64,000 bases of DNA from Maratus speciosus (GCA_963932465.1 OZ010787.1:29888087-29952086); one strand, 5' to 3'; shown: positions 10,334 through 22,785, counted from the stretch's first letter. Notes: generated from the sequence alone by a model not told the origin. Made by a program: numbers and translations.

Positions 10334-10982
10334 TATATTCTAGTGTGAGCCTCGAAACGAAACTGTGAAGGAGAGATCCTAATAATATCTTAGAGTGCTC
10401 ATGATGAAGATGTGAAAATAAATATTTTGTTAGGTTTTTAAGAAGCTATTATATTATTTAGAAGTTAATATCACTTGAAATATTTGCACCCGGCAAAAAT
10501 TTGGAATGAAGTCAAAGGGTTTCTAAATGGTGCATCGGCCAAAGGAAGTAAAATCATTTAATTATTTTTTGATTGAAAACATTTTATTCGCAATAAATAA
10601 CAAAAAGTAACTTTGATGATTAACCTTTTACAATTGCGAACATAAAATAAAAAATTTAATAAATTTTTAATAAAGTTTAGTAAATTGAATTTCGTCAAAA
10701 TTGACTTTAAAAAATTAGCAGAAAGAGTAAAAAGATAACTTGATGTTTTGAAATAGAAGTTCCATTCCTATCATTAATGGGGGAATGTACAGAAAATCAT
10801 AAAAATGACCATTTTCATTGTTTCTTACAGTGCAAAACTAAAATATTCATATATATGTGGAAAACCATCCAATGCCTCTAAAAACCGGTTGGTATACGTA
10901 AAATAGCTTTAATAAATAAAAAGGACAGCATATTTGGTAATAATAATAAAAAAAGCACTTGGGGTTGTTTATTAAATATTCA
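10334..10982. other. No gene or repeat recognised
   Basis: A/T-rich sequence. I found no inverted ends and no coding stretch with family resemblance. Confidence 0.4.
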
Positions 10983-13276
10983 TGTTCCCAATTGGGAACA
11001 TTGGTCTGTCGACATAATTTTATGTACGAGGACTTTTTGTTGAAAGGTAATAGAAAGGGGAATCACCTTTTAGCGAAGACAAGGGGAAACGTGGGAATTA
11101 TTTGCAAGGGGAATCCCTTTTCGAAGGAAAGGAAAGGAAAATTACATAAATAGTTGAAAGGGGAACACCAAAATTTTGTGAATGAACAGTCGAATTTTAT
11201 TAGCAGTTTAGTGAGTTCGCTTCTCAGTTTTAATTTTTAAATGTATTGAATGTGATTTTTTAGCGAACTAACATAGTATGGAGAAAAATTTTAAAACTCT
11301 AGAGGCAGGTGTTGACTATATGATGAATCTCAGAGATTCTGATTTTTCGGATTTTTCAGACGAAGAACTTGAAATTTGTCAGCTTCTCTTCCTAATGAAA
11401 GTGATCGCATCTCAGAAGAAGAGGATATTGATGACAATATCCTTAATCCTGTTGTGCCCTCGGATGTTTGTGGTCATCTTTGTATTTTTACTAATAAAGT
11501 GCCAATAAGCCAAAATAGTTGCGAAAATCAAGTTTCAGGATCTGCTTCCAATGAACAAAAAATAAATGAAAGAAACTTTTTAGTTCTGATAGGGTGAAAA
11601 AAGTTAAGTCATTTACACCAAAATGGGGAAAAAAGTTCTGTGTTTATTAAGCCCATCAAGTGTGAAACAACAATAAAAATTGCTGACAAATTTCCAGAAA
11701 TAATAGAAGAATCAACTATTGACATTTTTTTTTTCAAATTCGTTTCCCAGGAATATATAAGTTTTCTTGCAGAAATGATATCAATTTATTCTGCTCAAGA
11801 GAGGACTAACATACAAACTGACTAGAAAGATATTGATCAGTTTTTTGGATTACTGTTACTGAGTGGATATGATCAAGTACCCACTGAAAATGATTACTGT
11901 AGCTCTTCTGAAGACATAACTCTCCCTATTACCTCAACTGTCATGCGAAGAAAAAAATTCAAAGAAATCAAAAGAAATTTTCATTTGATGGATAACATTT
12001 CATTGCAACCTGGGGATAATTTGGGAAAAATCCAACCAATCTATGATGAACTAAATAAAAAACGTAGTCAGTTTGGATTATCTCGCAACCAGCTTAGTAT
12101 TGATGAATGAATGGTTTCTTATTATGGCCACCATTCCTCTAAAATATTTATTTGAGGAAAACCAATTAGTCTCAGATTCAAAATCTGGATGATTTTCGCT
12201 AATAATTGTTATCCATATAAAATGCAGATTTATGCTGGAAAAGAGCCAAATGAAATAGCCCCTCTTGGTACTAGGGTTGTAAATAATCTTCTGACAGTTG
12301 TTGCAAACCCTCTTCAAGTAGATATATTTTTTCATAACTTTTTTACTACTTATGATTTGATGAAGCATCTTGCAAGTAGAAATATAAAAGCTATAGGAAC
12401 TATCTGAGATCATCGAATTAAAATGTGTCCATTTACACCCTCAAAGCGGATGAAAAAACTAGAAAGAGGTTCATTTGATTACTAAATTGATGAATCGGTA
12501 TTTTTATGCTGCTGGAATGACAATACTCTAGTGATAGTTTCTTCGAATTAATCCACTCATCTCCCAATGCAGTCGACTAAAAGATATTCACGTAAAGATA
12601 ACAAGAAAATGAACATACAACAACCAAATTTAATACATAAATAAAATACTGGAATGCGAGGAGTTGACCTGCTATATAAAATGTTAAGCAGATACCGTCC
12701 AACACTCCGCAATAAGAAATGGTGGTGGAATCTATTTGTTAATGCATTAAATATCATTGTCGTCTCTGGTTGGCTTTTGCATTCAGCAACTCATGGAAAA
12801 AAATACCAAGCTGACTCATCTGGAGTTTCGCCGAGAGGTTACAATCGCTCTTCTAAGAATTGCACCAAGTAAGGGTAGGCCTCAATCTGGGCCCAAGTTC
12901 ACCACCATATATCAAAGGGAAAGTGTTTTTGCCATTTCCTTGTGCAAACAACACAAGGTAGATGTGCACTGTGCACGGTTAATGCAATATTAGCTTGCAA
13001 TGAGTGCAAGAAAAAATTGCACTTAAAATGCTTTCCACTGTATCAGGGAATAAAGGTATAAACATAACTTTTTGATTTTTTGATTAAGTAAAAGAAATTG
13101 TTTTCATTTAATTTTATAAATATCCAACTTAATTCACATGTGTACTTGAATTAAAAATAAATGTTTCATTCATTCTTATTGCTTTGCTCATATTTTGCTC
13201 TATTCATAACTATATTCCACTTTTGAATACAGTGTAAATGTATACTCGGAAGTGACCAATGTTTCCAAATGGGAAC
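10983..13276 (+). mobile_element. Decayed piggyBac-type DNA transposon
   Basis: The 24 bp left end TGTTCCCAATTGGGAACATTGGTC and the inverted right end (13253-13276) differ at two or three positions and bracket a transposase pseudogene on the plus strand. Just inside the left end, motifs of the type AAAGGGGAATC recur three or four times (11050-11170) and may be transposase-binding repeats. The expected TTAA duplication cannot be placed directly at the ends, though TTAA occurs at 10972. The element is about 2.3 kb, a normal length for an autonomous piggyBac, but its gene is broken. Confidence 0.7.
11278..12995 (+). pseudogene. piggyBac-family (PGBD/DDE_Tnp_1_7) transposase pseudogene
   Basis: A plausible start at 11278 (MEKNFKTLEAGVDYMMNLRD) is followed by an acidic SDFSDFSDEELE segment. 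With several frameshifts and internal stops the frame gives DIDQFFGLLLLSGYDQVPTE (about 11830), TSTVMRRKKFKEIKRNFHLM and DNISLQPGD, SRNQLSIDE then a stop (the conserved LSIDESM block), SLRFKIWMIFANNCYPYKMQ, HNFFTTYDLMKHLASRNIKA, and MRGVDLLYKMLSRYRPTLRN KKWWWNLFVNAL. These are the successive conserved blocks of piggyBac transposases, including the acidic positions in LSIDE, and GVD before the tryptophan motif. The cut-and-paste enzyme would act on TTAA targets. The stops and shifts make it non-functional. Confidence 0.8.
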
Positions 13277-13278
13277 AT

Positions 13279-13757
13279 TCTGAAAATTACATATAATTTT
13301 TTTTCTAACATATTAATGACTAATATCCCTTAAATAAAGCATTAGAAGGCATAATGTGCAAAAAATAATTAAAAATTTACCTGGATCTGAATTCGGCTTG
13401 TAAATGTTAATTGAAAAAAAATATATGCTGTTTTGTTTTGAAGATAATTTCTTATTCTGATTCATTTTATTTTGAAAAAAAAGTGATGATGCGAATTTTA
13501 TCATGTGATATAAAAAAGAAAAACTGTATATTTTACTGATTAGAAACTAAATTATTTATTTGATTGATGCGCAGTACCTCAGTCGGTTTTTGAATACCGT
13601 TTTTTTCAAAGAAAAATCTTCTTTATAATTTTCGTCGAAACTTTCCTCGAATGGCGCTTTTGTTGATATTGTTGCAAAAACCTACCGCGAATGTCTTACA
13701 TAATACTGGTTTTCAAAATATGGACTAGCGGAACCACTGTTTAATGGGTGGGACATT
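13279..13757. other. No gene recognised
   Basis: A/T-rich DNA between the piggyBac right end and the next MITE. The minus-strand 63-codon ORF at 13313-13504 has a composition typical of A/T-rich non-coding sequence. Confidence 0.4.
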
Positions 13758-13975
13758 TTAACTCATTATGACGCAGAGTATTTATGTTTGAAAAGGGATG
13801 AAATGATTGATTGATACCAGAATTCATAAATAATTTCTTAGAAACTAAAAAAATTAGCTTTCTAAAGGTCCATTACCAAAGCGAAATTTTATTAAAATAT
13901 ACTTGGTGCCGTTCAGCAGTTTCGAATTAAAATAAAGTTGTTACGCCGTGTGACCACCACACTTGAAAGGGTTAA
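13758..13975. mobile_element. TTAA-flanked MITE, family C-like
   Basis: TTAACTCATTATGACGCAGA at the left and CACCACACTTGAAAGGGTTAA at the right, with the family block TTGATACCAGAATTCAT and GGTGCCGTT inside. The ends are more diverged than in other copies. Confidence 0.55.
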
Positions 13976-14465
13976 TGTAATATCAGTTGTAATACCCATA
14001 CTTAAAATAGTATATTTTAGATTTTGATTTATTTTAATAATGTATGAAAAGTGCATTTTATGATATCAATCTTTCGAAGCTTAGCGCGAATTATGTTAAC
14101 GAAATACGTTAAGAAAAAGAAAATTCGCGCGGATATTATAGTTGAAATATCTTCTGTTGTAAATAAATAAAAAAAAAATACAAGGAGAAGAGCTTCGAAC
14201 ATGAAAGTAGTAAAAATTATGTTCAAGAAAATGCTATATAAGAATATAATTTGTAGAATGTTCCTTGAATGATAAATTCAGCCTAATTTGAAGATATTTT
14301 GGATGAATAAAAAGTATACATGCGAGGAAATGCTACCTGGAGTTACTGGAGAGTAAAATTGTTCCTTATTGATGATACTTTCTGTTAAGATATTTCGAAT
14401 AATAGAATTATACATAAATTATCGGAAAGAATTCTTTGAAGACTGTTGCGGACTGTTATATTATG

Positions 14466-14615
14466 CAGAGCTTCCAAGTCTCCTGCTTTTTGTTGCCAGT
14501 ATTTTAATGCAGAAAATTTAGTTTTATTTATTTGGAACGTATGGGCGATTTAAAAGAACCAGATTTTCTCTAAGATAAAAATGGCGTGCAAAAATCCGGA
14601 GACTTGGCTACTCTG
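14466..14615. mobile_element. MITE family F copy
   Basis: Ends CAGAGCTTCCAAGTCTCCTG and, inverted, CAGAGTAGCCAAGTCTCCGG. Interior blocks match the copy at 8911 (CCAGTATTTTAATGCAG, TTTTATTTATTTGGAAC). Flanking ATTATG and AATATG agree at 5 of 6 positions, again fitting a 6 bp duplication. Confidence 0.75.
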
Positions 14616-14816
14616 AATATGTGTTTTCGTCACAAGTTCTGCACAGTGCTTTTTTTACAACAGTGACCAAAATGTGGCATTTTTATTTCGGTCACATTAA
14701 AACTCTCAGGCAATTATCATTTCTTGTCTCCACTGTTGATTTTACGTGGCTACTTATTGTGTCATTTGTACTCCATCACAAAATCCTACCTACCGACTTC
14801 AATATAGGGTTCAATG

Positions 14817-14985
14817 TAGGGTTATAAGAATTTTTCAGGGAAAATATCAGTTTTTTTTTCATTCAGTATCTTTCTTCATACAAAATATCAGTATTATTTA
14901 ATCATGCGATTAAATTTGGTGAAATTATCTGTAGGAAAATACTGGTACTTTCCCTGCAAAACTATTCAGACCCGTGGCAACCCTG
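14817..14985. mobile_element. Small palindromic MITE with CAGGG-type ends
   Basis: Inverted blocks AGGGTT..TTTTTCAGGGAAAATATCAG on the left and GGTACTTTCCCTGCAAAACT..CAACCCTG on the right. The middle repeats AATATCAGTATT and AAATACTGGTACTT. Target duplication is not clear. Confidence 0.55.
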
Positions 14986-15623
14986 TCGATAAGACCCATT
15001 GTTCACGATACGAGACAAAATTATCATCATGAAGATGTTGGTTCATAATGATTTGACATCTTGGTTGCCCTCATTTCACGGTGTGATTAGAGAAGTTAGG
15101 AGAATTTAAAATTTCATCTCATTTGATTTGCAGCCTTATAAAAACTATTTGCGTATTTTTTTTTTTTTTAATGTATGCATTTTCTCCATCATTTCAAGCA
15201 TCTGATGTTATTCTTCTCTTCTAACATTTCTTACATTAATGATTTTATCAAACCTTGAATCAAAAAAATCACTCGCTGCAATTAGGTAGTCTCACGTATA
15301 CTAATGAGAATCTTTTATGTTGTTTGAATGGCGATTAAAAAGTAAGAAACATTTATCATATACTAAGCTAAACATCCGTTTTTTGAATTCATAATGAAAT
15401 CATATTATAATCAGAATTAATTATGCTGAAAAGATTTAATGAGTGTAGCTATTTATCATATCCACTTTTCAAAAATGTAAGAGAAGAAATTTGTAACATT
15501 TAAAACTTTGATTGCTTCATATAATTTAGCTTATTTCATATAATAATTAAGACTGTTTTTATTAACTGATACTTTAAATATTTTTTGCACCTTTCATGTA
15601 TATATATAACGTTGATTCACATT
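14986..15623. other. No gene recognised
   Basis: A/T-rich sequence with no inverted ends or coding resemblance that I could support. Confidence 0.4.
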
Positions 15624-15840
15624 TTAACCCTTTGAGGGGCAGTGGTATTTTTATGAAACCATTTAATTTTACTTCTCAAACGCCACTATGGCACCAGAAT
15701 TTTCATATTTTTTTTTCCATTTAATATGTGTTTGAAATATAGCCTTTTTCTTATTTAAAATTAAATCTGTTAATAAATTCCGGTACAGTCATTTATTTCA
15801 ACATTTTAGTACTGAAAGTACTTACCCCTGAATGTGTTAC
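15624..15840. mobile_element. TTAA-type MITE, family C
   Basis: Left end TTAACCCTTTGAGGGGCAGT, family blocks CATTTAATTTTACTTCTCAA, GGCACCAGAATTTTC and ATTTATTTCAACATTTTAGT, right end CTTACCCCTGAATGTGTTAC (decayed GGGTTAA). About 215 bp, non-coding. Confidence 0.75.
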
Positions 15841-16114
15841 AACGACCAAAAAAGTTTCATTTAATTGAATACTGGGTGCCTACAAGCTTGTGTAACAAAA
15901 AGAAAGATGATAGTTCAAATAACGATAAAATATATTCGTCAACAACCCGTGGTGCAATCCTCGTATTCATTAAAAACCACGAGGTCTCTTCCTGCAATCT
16001 GAACACAAATATTGGGAAATGAAACAGTTACAATAATTTCAACTTGCTTTATTATTTCGCTTTTATGAAAACAGAAGGCATAACTAGAGGTTTAATTTTC
16101 GGCCTATACTTATA

Positions 16115-16318
16115 TTGGGTTGGCAACTAATTTCCCGCTGTTTTTTAAAATACATTTTTTCTACCGGAATCTATATTTTATTTTTTTAAAACCGAGTTAA
16201 TTTATGTTAACTTTCATATCCTTAAAATGGGGTGTCAAGTTTAGAAACAGGATCATTTTTGGCACAACATTCTTTTTACTTTTAGTGTAGGTTGTAAGGC
16301 CGCAGTAGTTGCCCAGCT
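16115..16318 (+). mobile_element. Left end of a mariner element (remnant)
   Basis: TA followed by TTGGGTTGGCAACTAATTTC at 16115 matches the start of mariner elements of the TTGGGTTGGCAA type as I know them. About 200 bp of A/T-rich sequence follows, with no transposase and no matching right end. The remnant is cut off at the MITE at 16319. Confidence 0.5.
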
Positions 16319-16481
16319 CAATGTTGCCAGATGGGCTACTTTTTTCAAAATAAGATTCTTGATTGGCACCACTTTTTTAAAATGGTAAAATGTGCCTTTT
16401 TTAATGACATATTAATTAAGGCAAAAACAAAGTGAATTTTACAGTTTTAAAAAAGTGGTGCCAATCAAGAAATCACGAAAA
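16319..16481. mobile_element. hAT-type MITE family A, right end missing
   Basis: Starts CAATGTTGCCAGATGGGCTA and carries TTCTTGATTGGCACCACTTT, GGTAAAATGTGCC and the inverted AAAGTGGTGCCAATCAAGAA. The final 20-30 bp (AAAAAGTAGCCCACTGGCAACACTG in other copies, shown here only for its ends) is absent: the sequence runs straight into the GIY-YIG reading frame at about 16485. Confidence 0.7.
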
Positions 16482-16494
16482 AGACCGAATAGAT

Positions 16495-16909
16495 GATATG
16501 AAAACTTCGGGAATATATAGAATCAACCTAAAAAACGAAAATGGTGACGAAAAATTTTATATTGGAGTGACGAAGCGAAGAATAGAAAAAAACAGTAAAA
16601 GAGCACAGAGAGGATATAAAAAAGGGAAGACTAACAACAGCTTTAGCAAAGCTCAATGCGGAGGAAAGGCTGGAAATCGAATTTGAGCGTACTAAAAAGT
16701 TAGCAAATTATGAAAACTTTAATCATGCCTAAAAGAGAGAGGCCGTGGAGATTGTGAGTGAGAACAATGCGATCAACCGCATGGAACAAGCGCTGGTGGA
16801 GCAAGGTTGGAGAGAAATGATTACGAAAAGATGCGGATATGGGAAGAAAAGGAAGGGGGATCCGAAGAGTGGCCCAGCAGGAAGCGAGTCTGAACCAGTA
16901 ACAATTTGA
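16495..16909 (+). pseudogene. GIY-YIG endonuclease domain of a Penelope-like element, frameshifted
   Basis: Frame 1 gives MKTSGIYRINLKNENGDEKF YIGVTKRRIEK, i.e. the GIY and YIG motifs about 17 residues apart. A one-base shift near 16585 continues VKEHREDIKKGRLTTALAKL, IEFERTKKLANYENFNHA, a stop, then REAVEIVSENNAINRMEQAL VEQGWREM and a basic, Ser/Pro-rich tail to a stop at 16909. Single-copy GIY-YIG nuclease domains of this layout sit at the C-terminus of Penelope-like retroelements, where they cut target DNA. No reverse transcriptase precedes it, so this would be a 5'-truncated copy. A separate GIY-YIG gene is the alternative. Confidence 0.65.
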
Positions 16910-17214
16910 AAATGGTCCAGGAAGGACCGAAATATATTTTTCATATTTTAAGCACCTTTTTATGGTATTTGAGACTAGGTTTCAAAGATTTTATTAAATG
17001 TAAATTGAAGACTGGTGTTTTGCGAATTATCTTATAGTTTGATTATAGTTTTGATGTTTTATTGGAGTTCGTTAATAAAGTTTTTGTGGAGATCTTAAAT
17101 CCCAAGTTTTGTTCGTCATCTTACCCGTCCCATTCTATATCTTTTCCCATATCTCTGAAAAGATGACGAAAGTTACATTTTTTTATAATCCCATGGTTTT
17201 CCCTTTAACCTCTT
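16910..17214 (+). other. Probable 3' untranslated part of the GIY-YIG element
   Basis: Non-coding, A/T-rich. It contains no recognised repeat ends and stops at the TTAA of the next MITE. CGTCATCTT at about 17114 and its inverse AAGATGACG at about 17160 form a short inverted pair that may mark the element end. Confidence 0.3.
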
Positions 17215-17789
17215 CAAAGGTGGTGGTTCATTTTTGTACCACTTAATTTTAATTCCTAAATGGCACATTGGCACCACAATATTGAAATGAAATTTTTTCT
17301 TCTATGAAGTCGGGGAGACCGGCTCAAGTTTTCCAACTTTTTATAATTTTATATTTGTATTTTTTATGTTTTTCTATTTTGATATCTACAGGATATCATT
17401 GTATTCCCTAAACCTTTCTGTACAAACTGGCACAATTATTATTAAAAAAACTTAATATACTTTTTCACAAAAATGGTTAAGTCCAATGATGTTACGTTGG
17501 AAAATGTGCCCCGTATGCGGGACAAGTTTTGCAGCCTACTAAAAATGGTCAGGGGCAAGTTTTCCAACTGTACTTTAAATGGTAAACACAGGTAATAAAT
17601 CTTGCTTATTAATTAATTAGTATTTTCTATTGTGAACTAAATGCACAGTAACATAAAAAAGAGTTTTAATTCATTTTACATTTCAAGACGAAGTTCCAAA
17701 AAACTCCCTGGCCGGGATTGGATTTTGTTTTTTCTCGCCTCTTTTATCTAATTCCTTTTGTAGTTTCCCTTTTTTTAGATGAATCTTTT

Positions 17790-18240
17790 TTCCGTTTTCA
17801 GTTGATTTTTAACAGGAGCATCAGTCAGTGCAATAGTTCTTATTTTTCATTCCACGCCGTGTTTGCCTCCTGAATGCAGCCTTAGCAAAAGTTCTAACTT
17901 CTTCGAGTGTAGGCGAAGTTTGTTTGGATGTAGAAGGAATGCCTTTTTCATAAGCAATGGGGAAAGTTTGAGTTGAACTTAAGGAGCAGCTACTTTGGAA
18001 GTGCTAGCCTGCGTTGGAGTAGAAGGATTTGATGCTTTCGGAGTTTCTTTTTTTTTGGGGGGGGGGGGGCGGAGACAATCGATTATTGAGGCATGTTTGA
18101 AATTTTTGAGGATTGTTGGTGCTTTCAACATTCGGTGCGGCAGGAGCTGGCCTGTCAGAAACGTAGGATGACATAAAAGCAGAGTCTGTAAATATTTCAG
18201 GATCCAGTGGGAAAATTCTTGAACGTTTAAAACACGCCAT
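17790..18240 (-). pseudogene. C-terminus of a pogo/Jerky-like (DDE_1) transposase
   Basis: The open frame begins at 18240 with MACFKRSRIFPLDPEIFTDS AFMSSYVSDRP, matching the 'GIYPFNPDIF..DFLPS.VTDRP' end region of Jerky/Tigger-type transposases as I know it. After a proline tract (from a G-run on the plus strand) it shifts frame to SPTLEEVRTFAKAAFRRQTR RG and then ALTDAPVKNQLK, the 'LTDTPEK' block. The catalytic DDE core and the HTH/CENP-B domains are absent. The gene is interrupted upstream (higher coordinates) by the LINE and by loss of sequence. Confidence 0.65.
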
Positions 18241-18533
18241 AATTTGGACTGTGGATTAATGCCAGGGGAACAGCTCTAAGCACAGTTACTTTGCTTTTGA
18301 GGGGTCCATGCACACTGCAATCTCAGTGTTGTAATTTATGACTATAAAGGCATAATTAACATAAAATGGGTTCATTAAATTGACCTATTTTAGAAAAAAT
18401 TGACATTTTATTATATTTTTTTAATTTACCTTGTTTTTTATATTGATAGTTTTACTGAAATGACTAAATGATCAAACGAGCTCGTAGTATTTATGGTTAT
18501 TTGGCCGATTTTACTACACAATAAATACATTTT

Positions 18534-18550
18534 TGATACAATAAGACTAG
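18534..18550. repeat. Target-site duplication of the LINE, left copy
   Basis: TGATACAATAAGACTAG (17 bp) here is repeated exactly at 25640-25656. The next base, T, is also shared. It sits directly beside the tandem tail at the 3' end of the element. Confidence 0.9.
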
Positions 18551-18551
18551 T

Positions 18552-18568
18552 AAGTAAGTAAGTAAGCA
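18552..18568 (-). repeat. Tandem 3' tail of the LINE
   Basis: Four AAGT/CTTA-type units directly abut the target duplication. Short tandem tails instead of poly(A) are known for several LINE clades, including I-like elements, and arise during target-primed reverse transcription. Confidence 0.8.
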
Positions 18569-19090
18569 CCCACCCTGGGAACACGCTTTTGGCTTATGGT
18601 TAGGTGTAACCCCCAAGCCCAGGGCAGGGAAAAGTTTTACTACCTACGGAAACAAGACCAGAACCCTAGTCTCCGGGAAAGAAGACTTCAGAACGACCCG
18701 CCTGACACGCCGAAGAGAGCACAAGAAGCAAGTGCCGTGTCCCCGGACCGCCTGTGAAAAATTATTATTATTTAAGATGGCGATTCTTTACCAATCACAA
18801 TTGGCTGCCCTATTGTTTCAGGGCGAGCCTAGAAATATATTACAATTATGATTTATATGTTTTGGAATTTACGTACTATTTGAAAAAATTTTAAGTATTT
18901 ACATTCATCTTTACATTTGATAAGAAATATTTTTTCCCTTTTTTTCACCCTTTTAAACAAAAATATTTATACATATTTACAATATTTCTAGTGGTATTTA
19001 AGTTCTTAAAAATAAAACAATCTCAAAAACACCCTTCCATACACCACGTGGACCCATGACATGTCCACCACAGGCAATCAGAAGAGGTAA

Positions 19091-22000
19091 TTATTGAATG
19101 TATTTATATTGAATAAAAGAATAATGGCTATTGAGAATATCGTAGTTAGCATAAAGTTTTTTAAGTTGTGCCGGGTCATTAATTATTTTTAGGATGTCCT
19201 GAAGGATTGTCGTTTCTGTTCTGTGAAATTTAAACTTCATGAATTTGCAGTTGCCGAAAATGTAATGCATCGGGTCTCCTCGACCACCACATTTACAAAG
19301 GTCGTCATCTTTTTTGCCGATATTATAAAGGAAAGACGGGAAGCTGTCGCGGCCTGTTAAAAAGTAAATAGATACTTTATCTTTTGAAATTATTTGGTTC
19401 TGAACTTTTGGTACCAGCCCGTGCGTATATCTGCCACCCCCTGAGTGATCCCAGTTGTACTGCCACCTGTCCAGTAATTGGGTTCGAATACATTTTATAA
19501 GATAGGACCGAGGCAATTTAACTCCTCGATCCACTGGTAGGTCGCAGTACTGGGCGGCATCATTCGCCAGCTTATCCGCAAGTTCATTACCCGCTATGCC
19601 AATGTGGCCTTTTATCCAAGTAATGTAAAAAATTTTATTTTGATTTTGTTTAATTAAATTATGGATGTAATAAATTGAAGGGTTAGTTGGAAATAAATTG
19701 TCTAAGGCTTTAATAGTAGATTGACTGTCACTTAATATTTGGAATTTTGTATAAGGGGAGTTAATGGCCCAATTAATTGCCGAAATTATTGCGTGCAGCT
19801 CCTTCTGAAAGATTGAATTTTCTGCTCTCAGTTTGACTGTTTTTTCATAAATTTTAATGTTATGATTGTAGGCTACCATTGCATATGCTGTGCCAGAGTC
19901 CACCTTAGAACCACCTGTGTAAATCGAAATAAGATTAGTTTTTGTGATAATTTTGTCTGTAACTATTAAGTTATTTAAATGAATTTCCGGATTTATTTCA
20001 TATTTTAGGATTTTATTTTCTATATCATCTTTACATATTGGTTTGTGTTCTTTAAGTAATAAGTTTTTATTGTGTAAAATATTGTATTTTAGATTTTTAT
20101 ATTCCAGTGTTATTAAGATTGGTGGTATTCGTAATAGGAACTGTAACGTATGTGTTGCAACATTTTTATATGTTTTGGTTATTGACGTGAGACAAATTCT
20201 TTGGATGGATTGGAGAGCGCGTTTATATTTTATCCTGAGGTCTCCAAACCACACCTCCGAACCATAATCTATAATTTTTTCTAGTACTGTTATGTACCAG
20301 GTTCTAAGATAGCCTCTGTCCACCCCCAAGTAGCCGAGAAGACCCGTTTAATGGATGAGGTTAGCTGTAAAATTTTGTTTATTATGCTAGTTATGTGCTT
20401 GTCCCATTTTAAAGTACTCTGGAATATTATCCCTAAAATTTTTATTTCCTTTAATGGCTTGATGGTATAGTTACCCAATTTAAAGTTGGTGGACGTTTAT
20501 CCAAAGTGTTTTTCCCCAACATAATAAAAGTCGTTTTTTCCTTTGAAATCTGTAAATTTAAGTTATTGCAAATATTATAAAAAAGTTTTATTTTTTGGCT
20601 GGTTGCGGTCTCTAAGATGAGTCTGCTCCTCGCTTTGACAACCATATTGAAGTCATCGCAAAAAAACATACAGGTCTTCGAATTTACTGTAAAAGTTTAT
20701 TAAGATTATATTTGCTATGATTAGCCACAGAAGCGGCCCAAGGCACGACCCCTGTGGACAGCCTTGATAAGTTGGTCTTTTAATGTTATTTGATAAATAA
20801 TTTGTAATTAGTTCTCGTTCGGATAAGAAGCTAAGAAGGATAAATTTTAAATATTGGGGAATTGGTAATTCGTTAATTTGTTGACCCAAAGTGACCCAAT
20901 CGATATTGTCAAACGCCCCTACAATGTCGAATGAGATAATGCTGCAGTATTTATATTTTTCAAGATACGTTTTTGCTTTATGTTTTAATTTGTTTAATAG
21001 TTGAATTGTGCTTCTGTTCTCACGGAAGCCATACTGGGCCCCGTGAAGAACATTTAATTTTTCTAAGTAGTGATTAATTCTTCGTTTTAGGATCCTCTCA
21101 TAGATTTTTCCCAGCATGGGAAGGAGACAAATGGGTCTATAGGAGGAAGGTTGGCGTGGATTTTTATTACGTTTTGCGAAGAAGATCACATTTGCTATTT
21201 TCCATGATTTAGGAAAGTAGTTAAGAGTAAGACATTTGTTATATAAGTCACGTATTAGATGTTTAAAATTATTGTATATGTTTTTAATAATAAATGCATC
21301 AATTTTATCAAATCCAGGAGCTTTTAAATTATTTTGCTCATTAAGTGCTGATTTTATTTCTTTAAAAGATATTAGGGGGGTGAGGGGGGGGAGATCTTCC
21401 TCTGCCGCTGGGTCCATGAGAGGTGGATGCGGGTTTTGATGTATTAGGAAATGGTGGTTAAGTAATATGTTGAAAGTGTCTAATTTTGTAGTATATGGGG
21501 TTGAACCCTGTAGTGTTGTGTGTATGAAATGATTATTTTTGAGTATTTTATTCATTGCTATTTTAAAGGCTTGGCCAAATTTGTCTTTTGTTTTAGAGCA
21601 GAAAATCTGCCATGATTTAGTTTTTTGTTGTTTTACACGTTTTTTGTATATTGCTCTTTCTCTTTGTAGGAGGGTTCTCCACTTTGGGTCATTTGTTGAT
21701 TTAAATCTTTTCCGTAATGCTGAGATTTTATTTCGCTGGACCTTCAGCTCTGCCGTCCACCAGTCAAATGTTGGATATAATTTGAAACTTTTTGTTTTTA
21801 GTGAGGATTTACAGGTGTCTAGAATTACTTGGTTAAAACCATCAAGCCATTCATCCAGTTCTAGTCGAGTTTTAGTATCAGATAAGGATTTCAGTAAATT
21901 ATTAATTTTCGGTTTCAAGATGTAATTAAATTTTTTAAAATTTGAGTATCTTGTTTTAAATCTTTTAAGGTCTAGAGTAACTGGTTTAAGATTTAATGAG

Positions 22001-22785
22001 AATCTGATATACCTGTGGTCCGACGTGCTCTCTACTGTGTCATCTACATACCATGAGTCCACGCAGTCCACCAGGTCTTGTGTACAAAGGGTTACATCTG
22101 GATTCCCCTTCATGGGACGATTCGGCTGTCCTATAAATGAATGAGGTGCCTCTATATCATTGATCAGAGTTAAGTTATTAGATAATAGTAAGTATGTCAA
22201 AATTTTTCCCCGTTCATCTTCTTTCTGATATCCTAAAAGTGACAAGTGGACATTGAGGTCTCCTCCCATTATGATGTGATTCAATGGTTCGAAGAAGTGC
22301 AGCCACTTCATATCACCTCTGAAATCACCTTTTGGTCTTGCATACACAGACCCTATTGTGATCTTGCCGGATTCAGTAGTAAGATTGACGAATACTGCAT
22401 TATCGTCTTTATATGTCTCTATCACTTCCACGTCCTTTCGAGTTACCACAACTGCCGCTGTTTTATTTTTTAAGTAAATGCTTGCCAATTTGACGGAATT
22501 GACCATATGGCTTCGTTAAAGTAGTAAAAGTCCTGTAATAGAAGAACTAGTATTTTATGCTGATTTGCAAATCCCATTAGTGTTGATGTTGCAGAACTTG
22601 ATCCCTGTAGATTAATTTGAATAAAGGTTAGTTCATTTGGAATATATATTTTCTGTGGTTTTGCAGGGTTATTCAGAATTTCTGTTATTATTTGTTCATG
22701 GTTTACTGTTAAATTTCCATTTTGAGTATTGGAGTTGTTTGAGTTATTAGAATTATTTATTTCTTCATTTATCGGATTGAACTTT
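19091..22785 (-). pseudogene. LINE ORF2: endonuclease, reverse transcriptase, RNase H
   Basis: Order on the minus strand: AP-endonuclease from FIQINLQGSSSATSTLMGFA (about 22640) through GGDLNVHLSLLGY (22280) and SDHRYI (22020); reverse transcriptase with NLKAPGFDKI, SYRPICLLPMLGKIYERILK, YGFRENRSTI, SIISFDIVGAFDNI (catalytic Asp), GCPQGSCLGPLLW and FCDDF (20660), where A of the usual F/YADD is C; RNase H with IYTGGSK, ELHAII, ILSDSQST and GHIGIAGNELADKLA; and a C-terminal CKCGGRGDPMHYIFGNC zinc-like motif. Frameshifts occur near 22480, 20660, 20470 and 20310. The first RNase H Asp (YTDGS) is Gly. It would nick DNA and prime cDNA synthesis there, but it cannot make a full protein. Confidence 0.85.
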
